DNA of 64,000 bases, from NCBI GenBank assembly GCA_036245805.1, contig BTRK01000005.1, positions 9,672,001 to 9,736,000 of the forward strand, written 5' to 3'. The notes beneath the pieces are model-generated. The model did no database searches. It saw only the letters and a program-made list of their open reading frames with translations, and was not told the origin of the DNA. This document shows, piece by piece, positions 8,998 to 18,600 of this stretch; within the stretch, counting starts at the first letter, position 1; each line of letters opens with the position of its first letter. This DNA is from Pristionchus mayeri. Taxonomy: Eukaryota; Nematoda; Chromadorea; Rhabditida; Neodiplogasteridae. A program made the translations under genes and the position numbers.

Positions 8998-9892
8998 TGT
9001 ACATGTACCAATAGCAACTCAAAAGTCGGTTTGAGCCGTAATTGCTTGGTCCGAAGCCTCATTGTCGGATACGCCTTTCTGTTCTGGTGGATCTTGAGAA
9101 TTAACCGTTGCTATATAGTACAGATATGAGCAGCAGCCTGCGACCTTGAAGCCGTACGAGATAATTATGCAAATTCCGAATGTGTTTGGCGATGGAAGTA
9201 CTATCACCAGAGCGTCCTGCAAATTGACTCTGGGTATATCTTGTTTTTGGTCTCAGAAATTCCCCGGACGTCATTCTCACTTTTAGTACAGCGAACGTCT
9301 GGCAGATTGCATTCTGCACTCCGAAAACCGTGTTTCGCTGTGATTCCGGAGTGGCGACTTGCATGATGTGAGTGATCGCGAGATCCGCCATCCACAGACC
9401 TGGACAAAAAGACATGAGAATAGTGACACAATGCTTGCCCATTTTTCGTCGATCGTCGCATGAAGAATATATATATTTTTATAATTTTAAAATTATTTTT
9501 TTTTAAATTAAGAGTGATCGAAGATTGTACCGAATCGTGAAGTTGCTATGGCGATGAGGAATGCGAAGATGGAGATGACGCTCTTCCCGTCTGACGTCGT
9601 CATTGTCGACCAATCTACAGTGTCATATATGTAATCGCTATTCGATGTATTAGATGTAGAGTTTGAGATATGATAAGGTTTCTCCAGTTCTTCCCTTGTT
9701 CTATATCATCTCGATCGGCAAAAAACGGTTGTGAAGATACGATTACTCATATGTCAAGATTTAATATGATAACTGCCAGGCTCACCGATATGAGCACTTG
9801 GTCGATGAGCAGGAGGTGGAGTGGGCACTTCACTGGTCAGCGGGGAAGAGACGAAATTACCAATTAACGCGTGCCACCATGACGACCACCTA

Positions 9893-11167
9893 CAAGGTGC
9901 GGTGAAAGTATGGCAACATGGATTTAACCATGTATTTTCTTTCAAATCCATCCCACACTTTTGAAACGGTAAACAGTATTTATCAGAGATAGTAGGAACA
10001 TAACAACAAGAGGTTACTCGATTTGACTTCCTTTGGCCTTGATGACAGCCTTGAGACGAGAAGGAACTGACTTGACGACGGCCCGAAGGTACTTCTTGTC
10101 GATCTTGTTCCATGCCTTTTGAAGGGAGTTCTTGAGACTCTCCAGATTCGGGTGGCGAGTAGAGGAAGCTTCATTCTCCAGTACCGACCACACGCTAAAG
10201 TCGAGGGGGTTGAGATCGGGGCTGTTGGAGGGCAATTCATTCGATGGAATGAAGTCGGGAAGATGCCTTGTGCACCAGGTCTGGGTGACTTTTGCGGAAT
10301 GAGCAGGGGTAGAATCTTGCTGGAAGGTCCAATGTCGCCCTTTGAAGTGGGAACGTGACCAGGGAAGAAGGGTATTCTCCAGGATCTCCTTGATGTAATA
10401 GTGCTTGTTCACTTTGGCACCGGGCTGACAAAAACAAGGGGAGTCTTGCCGATGGAACACAATCCTGCCCAAACCGTCACTGACTGCGGGTGCGAAACTC
10501 GAGAGACGGTTCTGCCTCTGGCGTTGGCTTGCTCGGCAGACTGGGCGATCACTCTCGTGTTTTCACTGTTGAAAGCCTGCTCCACCGTGAACATATTCTC
10601 ATCCGAATAGAAAGTCGTGAGATGTGCGGCCCACGCCAAAAGCTTCTTCTCTCTTCAGTCTCTTTTCCTTGTGAATGGCAGTCAGACCATGGCCCTTTCG
10701 CATCTTGTAAGGGTGAAACATGAGTCCAGAATGGACGATCTTGCGGACCAAATGCTCGTCAATCCCGAGGGCATGGGCCATCTTCCTCATAGATCTCTTG
10801 GGATTGCGTACAACTCGCTTCTGCACGATTTTCTTGTTCTTCTGAGTGACAGCGGAGTGAGGTCTGCCCACTAGGACGGTCCTTAGTCGTGCCAAGCTCC
10901 TTGAAACGGCGGATGGTCTTGAACACGGTCGGACGGGATACACGTAGTTTCTTCGAGATTTCAGCTGATCTCTCTCCAGTAGCCCAAAGGTCAATAATTG
11001 ATTGCCGGAACTGGTGGGGTTGAACCATGACTAGGGGAACTATTTGAAGTGCGCGTTGAATACCTCTTACTATTTGCGAAATCGTGTTATAACATGTATT
11101 AACAGGTTTCCAGGAATGATGAAATATTTGAGTTCAAACTTTGTTTCCATACTTTCTCCGCACCCTG
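9893..11167 (-). mobile_element. Tc1/mariner (DD37D, maT-like) transposon in the minus ferroportin copy
   Basis: Inverted ends read CAAGGTGCGGTGAAAGTATG (9,893 on) and, from the other side, CAGGGTGCGGAGAAAGTATG (ending 11,167). They are flanked by TA at 9,891-9,892 and 11,168-11,169, the TA duplication typical of the superfamily. The whole 1,275 bp is present. It lies within the short intron between exons 9 and 10 of the minus ferroportin, 1 nt from exon 10. Confidence 0.9.
10014..11028 (-). pseudogene. Mariner-family transposase (DD37D), frameshifted
   Basis: From ATG at 11,028 to TAA at 10,014, about 340 residues. There are two helix-turn-helix segments at the N-terminus (around ATGERSAEISKKLRVSRPTV and SMRKMAHALGIDEHLVRKIV). 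The catalytic domain follows: FYSDENMF (first Asp), WTFQQDSTPAHS (second Asp) and SPDLNPLDFSVW (third Asp). Exactly 37 residues separate the second and third Asp, which places it in the DD37D (maT) group. Reading needs three frame changes, near 10,870, 10,640 and 10,435, so the copy is inactive. All catalytic motifs are intact, so it is a recently dead element. Confidence 0.85.
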
Positions 11168-11485
11168 TACAATTATCATACAAATCTTTCTTGTTATCGC
11201 AAATGAAAGAGAAGCTCTATGTTGTAAATGGAAATAATCAACGCGATCAAACTGACGTCAACGTCGAAAAGTAGGCAGTGGGATCCCAGGGAGATCCCGG
11301 TAGCCATACCCACTGGGAGAAACATCAATGGTGCGGATTTCCGTCGAACGGATTTCCGTCGAACGGATTTCCGTCGAACGGATTTCCATCGAACGGATTT
11401 CCGTCGAACGGATTTCCGTCGAACGGATTTCCGTCGAACGGATTTCCGTCGAACGGATTTCCATCGAACGGATTTCCGTCGAACG

Positions 11486-11562
11486 GATTTCTGTCACTGG
11501 GATCCCAGCTCTTCGCATTGGTTCCTACTTCACTGCCCACTGGGAGAAACATCAATGGTGCG
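11486..11562 (+). repeat. Representative type A linker (77 nt)
   Basis: Runs from the monomer start through CACTGGGATCCCAGC and CCCACTGGGAGAAACATC to AATGGTGCG, directly followed by the next monomer. 77 nt shifts the reading frame by two, so successive blocks are read in different frames. No stop codon in any plus frame. Confidence 0.9.
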
Positions 11563-11802
11563 GATTTCCGTCGAACGGATTTCCATCGAACGGATTTCCG
11601 TCGAACGGATTTCCGTCGAACGGATTTCCATCGAACGGATTTCCGTCGAACGGATTTCCGTCGAACGGATTTCCATCGAACGGATTTCCGTCGAACGGAT
11701 TTCCGTCGAACGGATTTCCGTCGAACGGATTTCCGTCGAACGGATTTCCGTCGAACGGATTTCCGTCGAACGGATTTCCATCGAACGGATTTCCGTCGAA
11801 CG

Positions 11803-11890
11803 GATTTCCGTCACTGGGATCCCAGCTCTTCGCATTGGTTCCTACTTCACTGCCCACTGGGAGAAACATCAAGGGTGCGGATAGCAAAAT
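11803..11890 (+). repeat. Representative type B linker (88 nt)
   Basis: Same as type A, but with AAGGGTGCG and an added GATAGCAAAAT before the next monomer. The extra 11 nt puts a stop in two of the three plus frames (TAG in GGATAGC, TGA in AAATGATT). A sub-variant has CACTGTCCACTGGG instead of CACTGCCCACTGGG. Confidence 0.9.
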
Positions 11891-14800
11891 GATTTCCGTC
11901 GAACGGATTTCCGTCGAACGGATTTCCGTCGAACGGATTTCCGTCGAACGGATTTCCATCGAACGGATTTCCGTCGAACGGATTTCCGTCACTGGGATCC
12001 CAGCTCTTCGCATTGGTTCCTACTTCACTGCCCACTGGGAGAAACATCAAGGGTGCGGATAGCAAAATGATTTCCGTCGAACGGATTTCCGTCACTGGGA
12101 TCCCAGCTCTTCGCATTGGTTCCTACTTCACTGCCCACTGGGAGAAACATCAATGGTGCGGATTTCCGTCGAACGGATTTCTGTCGAGCGGATTTCCATC
12201 GAACGGATTTCCGTCGAACGGATTTCCGTCGAACGGATTTCCGTCGAACGGATTTCCGTCACTGGGATCCCAGCTCTTCGCATTGGTTCCTACTTCACTG
12301 TCCACTGGGAGAAACATCAAGGGTGCGGATAGCAAAATGATTTCCGTCGAACGGATTTCCATCGAACGGATTTCCGTCGAACGGATTTCCATCGAACGGA
12401 TTTCCGTCGAACGGATTTCCGTCGAACGGATTTCCGTCACTGGGATCCCAGCTCTTCGCATTGGTTCCTACTTCACTGCCCACTGGGAGAAACATCAATG
12501 GTGCGGATTTCCGTCGAACGGATTTCCATCGAACGGATTTCCGTCGAACGGATTTCCGTCGAACGGATTTCCGTCGAACGGATTTCCATCGAACGGATTT
12601 CCGTCGAACGGATTTCCGTCACTGGGATCCCAGCTCTTCGCATTGGTTCCTACTTCACTGCCCACTGGGAGAAACATCAATGGTGCGGATTTCCGTCGAA
12701 CGGATTTCCATCGAACGGATTTCCGTCGAACGGATTTCCGTCGAACGGATTTCCGTCGAACGGATTTCCATCGAACGGATTTCCGTCGAACGGATTTCCG
12801 TCGAACGGATTTCCGTCGAACGGATTTCCGTCGAACGGATTTCCATCGAACGGATTTCCGTCGAACGGATTTCTGTCACTGGGATCCCAGCTCTTCGCAT
12901 TGGTTCCTACTTCACTGCCCACTGGGAGAAACATCAATGGTGCGGATTTCCGTCGAACGGATTTCCGTCGAACGGATTTCCGTCGAACGGATTTCCATCG
13001 AACGGATTTCCGTCGAACGGATTTCCGTCGAACGGATTTCCGTCGAACGGATTTCCGTCGAACGGATTTCCATCGAACGGATTTCCGTCGAACGGATTTC
13101 TGTCACTGGGATCCCAGCTCTTCGCATTGGTTCCTACTTCACTGCCCACTGGGAGAAACATCAATGGTGCGGATTTCCGTCGAACGGATTTCCATCGAAC
13201 GGATTTCCGTCGAACGGATTTCCGTCGAACGGATTTCCATCGAACGGATTTCCGTCGAACGGATTTCCGTCGAACGGATTTCCATCGAACGGATTTCCGT
13301 CGAACGGATTTCCGTCGAACGGATTTCCGTCGAACGGATTTCCGTCGAACGGATTTCCGTCGAACGGATTTCCGTCGAACGGATTTCCATCGAACGGATT
13401 TCCGTCGAACGGATTTCCGTCACTGGGATCCCAGCTCTTCGCATTGGTTCCTACTTCACTGCCCACTGGGAGAAACATCAAGGGTGCGGATAGCAAAATG
13501 ATTTCCGTCGAACGGATTTCCGTCGAACGGATTTCCGTCGAACGGATTTCCGTCGAACGGATTTCCATCGAACGGATTTCCGTCGAACGGATTTCCGTCA
13601 CTGGGATCCCAGCTCTTCGCATTGGTTCCTACTTCACTGCCCACTGGGAGAAACATCAAGGGTGCGGATAGCAAAATGATTTCCGTCGAACGGATTTCCG
13701 TCACTGGGATCCCAGCTCTTCGCATTGGTTCCTACTTCACTGCCCACTGGGAGAAACATCAATGGTGCGGATTTCCGTCGAACGGATTTCTGTCGAGCGG
13801 ATTTCCATCGAACGGATTTCCGTCGAACGGATTTCCGTCGAACGGATTTCCGTCGAACGGATTTCCGTCACTGGGATCCCAGCTCTTCGCATTGGTTCCT
13901 ACTTCACTGTCCACTGGGAGAAACATCAAGGGTGCGGATAGCAAAATGATTTCCGTCGAACGGATTTCCGTCGAACGGATTTCCGTCGAACGGATTTCCA
14001 TCGAAAGGATTTCCGTCGAACGGATTTCCGTCGAACGGATTTCCATCGAACGGATTTCCGTCGAACGGATTTCCATCGAACGGATTTCCGTCGAACGGAT
14101 TTCCGTCGAACGGATTTCCGTCGAACGGATTTCCGTCACTGGGATCCCAGCTCTTCGCATTGGTTCCTACTTCACTGCCCACTGGGAGAAACATCAATGG
14201 TGCGGATTTCCGTCGAACGGATTTCCATCGAACGGATTTCCGTCGAACGGATTTCCGTCGAACGGATTTCCGTCGAACGGATTTCCATCGAACGGATTTC
14301 CGTCGAACGGATTTCCGTCGAACGGATTTCCGTCGAACGGATTTCCATCGAACGGATTTCCGTCGAACGGATTTCTGTCACTGGGATCCCAGCTCTTCGC
14401 ATTGGTTCCTACTTCACTGCCCACTGGGAGAAACATCAATGGTGCGGATTTCCGTCGAACGGATTTCCATCGAACGGATTTCCGTCGAACGGATTTCCGT
14501 CGAACGGATTTCCATCGAACGGATTTCCGTCGAACGGATTTCCGTCGAACGGATTTCCGTCGAACGGATTTCCGTCGAACGGATTTCCGTCGAACGGATT
14601 TCCGTCGAACGGATTTCCATCGAACGGATTTCCGTCGAACGGATTTCCGTCACTGGGATCCCAGCTCTTCGCATTGGTTCCTACTTCACTGCCCACTGGG
14701 AGAAACATCAAGGGTGCGGATAGCAAAATGATTTCCGTCGAACGGATTTCCGTCGAACGGATTTCCGTCGAACGGATTTCCGTCGAACGGATTTCCATCG

Positions 14801-15560
14801 AACGGATTTCCGTCGAACGGATTTCCGTCACTGGGATCCCAGCTCTTCGCATTGGTTCCTACTTCACTGCCCACTGGGAGAAACATCAATGGTGCGGATT
14901 TCCGTCGAACGGATTTCTGTCGAGCGGATTTCCATCGAACGGATTTCCGTCGAACGGATTTCCGTCGAACGGATTTCCGTCGAACGGATTTCTGTCGAGC
15001 GGATTTCCATCGAACGGATTTCCATCGAACGGATTTCCGTCGAACGGATTTCCGTCGAACGGATTTCCGTCGAACGGATTTCCATCGAACGGATTTCCGT
15101 CGAACGGATTTCCGTCGAACGGATTTCCGTCGAACGGATTTCCGTCGAACGGATTTCCGTCGAACGGATTTCCATCGAACGGATTTCCGTCGAACGGATT
15201 TCCGTCGAACGGATTTCTGTCGAGCGGATTTCCATCGAACGGATTTCCATCGAACGGATTTCCATCGAACGGATTTCCGTCGAACGGATTTCCGTCACTG
15301 GGATCCCAGCTCTTCGCATTGGTTCCTACTTCACTGCCCACTTGGAGAAACATCAATGGTGCGGATTTCCGTCGAACGGATTTCCATCGAACGGATTTCC
15401 GTCGAACGGATTTCCGTCGAACGGATTTCCATCGAACGGATTTCCGTCGAACGGATTTCCGTCGAACGGATTTCCGTCGAACGGATTTCCGTCGAACGGA
15501 TTTCCATCGAACGGATTTCCGTCGAACGGATTTCTGTCACTGGGATCCCAGCTCTTCGCA

Positions 15561-15600
15561 TTGGTTCCTACTTCACTGTGAACTGTGAAGTAGGAACCAA
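15561..15600. repeat. Orientation switch 1: centre of the large palindrome
   Basis: TTGGTTCCTACTTCAC (15,561-15,576) is followed by 8 nt (TGTGAACT) and then its exact complement (15,585-15,600). The palindrome then continues outward through both arms. Confidence 0.9.
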
Positions 15601-18600
15601 TGCGAAGAGCTGGGATCCCAGTGACAGAAATCCGTTCGACGGAAATCCGTTCGATGGAAATCCGTTCGACGGAAATCCGTTCGACGGAAATCCGTTCGAC
15701 GGAAATCCGTTCGACGGAAATCCGTTCGATGGAAATCCGTTCGATGGAAATCCGTTCGACGGAAATCCGCACCATTGATGTTTCTCCCAGTGGGCAGTGA
15801 AGTAGGAACCAATGCGATGAGCTGGGATCCCAGTGACGGAAATCCGTTCGACGGAAATCCGTTCGATGGAAATCCGTTCGACGGAAATCCGCACCATTGA
15901 TGTTTCTCCCAGTGGGCAGTGAAGTAGGAACCAATGCGAAGAGCTGGGATCCCAGTGACGGAAATCCGTTCGACGGAAATCCGTTCGATGGAAATCCGTT
16001 CGATGGAAATCCGTTCGATGGAAATCCGCTCGACAGAAATCCGTTCGACGGAAATCCGTTCGACGGAAATCCGTTCGATGGAAATCCGTTCGACGGAAAT
16101 CCGTTCGACGGAAATCCGTTCGACGGAAATCCGTTCGACGGAAATCCGTTCGACGGAAATCCGTTCGATGGAAATCCGTTCGACGGAAATCCGTTCGACG
16201 GAAATCCGTTCGACGGAAATCCGTTCGATGGAAATCCGTTCGATGGAAATCCGCTCGACAGAAATCCGTTCGACGGAAATCCGTTCGACGGAAATCCGTT
16301 CGACGGAAATCCGTTCGATGGAAATCCGCTCGACAGAAATCCGTTCGACGGAAATCCGCACCATTGATGTTTCTCCCAGTGGGCAGTGAAGTAGGAACCA
16401 ATGCGAAGAGCTGGGATCCCAGTGACGGAAATCCGTTCGACGGAAATCCGTTCGATGGAAATCCGTTCGACGGAAATCCGTTCGACGGAAATCCGTTCGA
16501 CGGAAATCCGTTCGACGGAAATCATTTTGCTATCCGCACCCTTGATGTTTCTCCCAGTGGGCAGTGAAGTAGGAACCAATGCGAAGAGCTGGGATCCCAG
16601 TGACGGAAATCCGTTCGACGGAAATCCGTTCGATGGAAATCCGTTCGACGGAAATCCGTTCGACGGAAATCCGTTCGACGGAAATCCGTTCGACGGAAAT
16701 CCGTTCGACGGAAATCCGTTCGACGGAAATCCGTTCGATGGAAATCCGTTCGACGGAAATCCGTTCGACGGAAATCCGTTCGATGGAAATCCGTTCGACG
16801 GAAATCCGCACCATTGATGTTTCTCCCAGTGGGCAGTGAAGTAGGAACCAATGCGAAGAGCTGGGATCCCAGTGACAGAAATCCGTTCGACGGAAATCCG
16901 TTCGATGGAAATCCGTTCGACGGAAATCCGTTCGACGGAAATCCGTTCGACGGAAATCCGTTCGATGGAAATCCGTTCGACGGAAATCCGTTCGACGGAA
17001 ATCCGTTCGACGGAAATCCGTTCGATGGAAATCCGTTCGACGGAAATCCGCACCATTGATGTTTCTCCCAGTGGGCAGTGAAGTAGGAACCAATGCGAAG
17101 AGCTGGGATCCCAGTGACGGAAATCCGTTCGACGGAAATCCGTTCGACGGAAATCCGTTCGACGGAAATCCGTTCGATGGAAATCCGTTCGACGGAAATC
17201 CGTTCGATGGAAATCCGTTCGACGGAAATCCGTTCGACGGAAATCCTTTCGATGGAAATCCGTTCGACGGAAATCCGTTCGACGGAAATCCGTTCGACGG
17301 AAATCATTTTGCTATCCGCACCCTTGATGTTTCTCCCAGTGGACAGTGAAGTAGGAACCAATGCGAAGAGCTGGGATCCCAGTGACGGAAATCCGTTCGA
17401 CGGAAATCCGTTCGACGGAAATCCGTTCGACGGAAATCCGTTCGATGGAAATCCGCTCGACAGAAATCCGTTCGACGGAAATCCGCACCATTGATGTTTC
17501 TCCCAGTGGGCAGTGAAGTAGGAACCAATGCGAAGAGCTGGGATCCCAGTGACGGAAATCCGTTCGACGGAAATCATTTTGCTATCCGCACCCTTGATGT
17601 TTCTCCCAGTGGGCAGTGAAGTAGGAACCAATGCGAAGAGCTGGGATCCCAGTGACGGAAATCCGTTCGACGGAAATCCGTTCGATGGAAATCCGTTCGA
17701 CGGAAATCCGTTCGACGGAAATCCGTTCGACGGAAATCCGTTCGACGGAAATCATTTTGCTATCCGCACCCTTGATGTTTCTCCCAGTGGGCAGTGAAGT
17801 AGGAACCAATGCGAAGAGCTGGGATCCCAGTGACGGAAATCCGTTCGACGGAAATCCGTTCGATGGAAATCCGTTCGACGGAAATCCGTTCGACGGAAAT
17901 CCGTTCGACGGAAATCCGTTCGACGGAAATCCGTTCGACGGAAATCCGTTCGACGGAAATCCGTTCGATGGAAATCCGTTCGACGGAAATCCGTTCGACG
18001 GAAATCCGTTCGATGGAAATCCGTTCGACGGAAATCCGTTCGACGGAAATCCGTTCGATGGAAATCCGTTCGACGGAAATCCGCACCATTGATGTTTCTC
18101 CCAGTGGGCAGTGAAGTAGGAACCAATGCGAAGAGCTGGGATCCCAGTGACAGAAATCCGTTCGACGGAAATCCGTTCGATGGAAATCCGTTCGACGGAA
18201 ATCCGTTCGACGGAAATCCGTTCGACGGAAATCCGTTCGACGGAAATCCGTTCGATGGAAATCCGTTCGACGGAAATCCGTTCGACGGAAATCCGTTCGA
18301 CGGAAATCCGCACCATTGATGTTTCTCCCAGTGGGCAGTGAAGTAGGAACCAATGCGAAGAGCTGGGATCCCAGTGACAGAAATCCGTTCGACGGAAATC
18401 CGTTCGATGGAAATCCGTTCGACGGAAATCCGTTCGACGGAAATCCGTTCGACGGAAATCCGTTCGACGGAAATCCGTTCGATGGAAATCCGTTCGACGG
18501 AAATCCGTTCGACGGAAATCCGTTCGACGGAAATCCGTTCGATGGAAATCCGTTCGACGGAAATCCGCACCATTGATGTTTCTCCCAGTGGGCAGTGAAG

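Larger units (their letters stand above)
9019..11306 (-). pseudogene. fpn-1: Ferroportin, minus-strand copy, 5'-truncated by the satellite
   Basis: Five terminal exons match exons 9-13 of the plus copy with identical phases: 11257-11306 (partial exon 9, WLPGSPWDPTAYFSTLT), 9786-9889 (WSSWWHALIGNF...), 9531-9614 (...SIFAFLIAIATSRFG), 9281-9399 (GLWMADLAITH...), 9019-9216 (DALVIVLPSPNTFG..., tail ending QTDF, stop TGA). The tail is read straight from the last exon instead of from a separate exon 14. The extracellular loop is Pro-rich and lacks the N-glycosylation sequons of the plus copy. Cys again replaces the His507 position. Homology stops at 11,306, where satellite DNA begins, so exons 1-8 are absent from this window. 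If they lie beyond the array, the gene would need an intron of more than 52 kb; loss is likelier. Confidence 0.85.
11309..15576 (+). repeat. Satellite segment 1, forward orientation (left palindrome arm)
   Basis: Monomers read GATTTCCGTCGAACG on the plus strand. Block sizes and variants from 11,328 to about 15,350 recur in mirror order on the other side of the 15,580 junction. Confidence 0.9.

Noticed and set aside
10014..11028. Active transposase
   Set aside because: Three frame changes are required to read it end to end.
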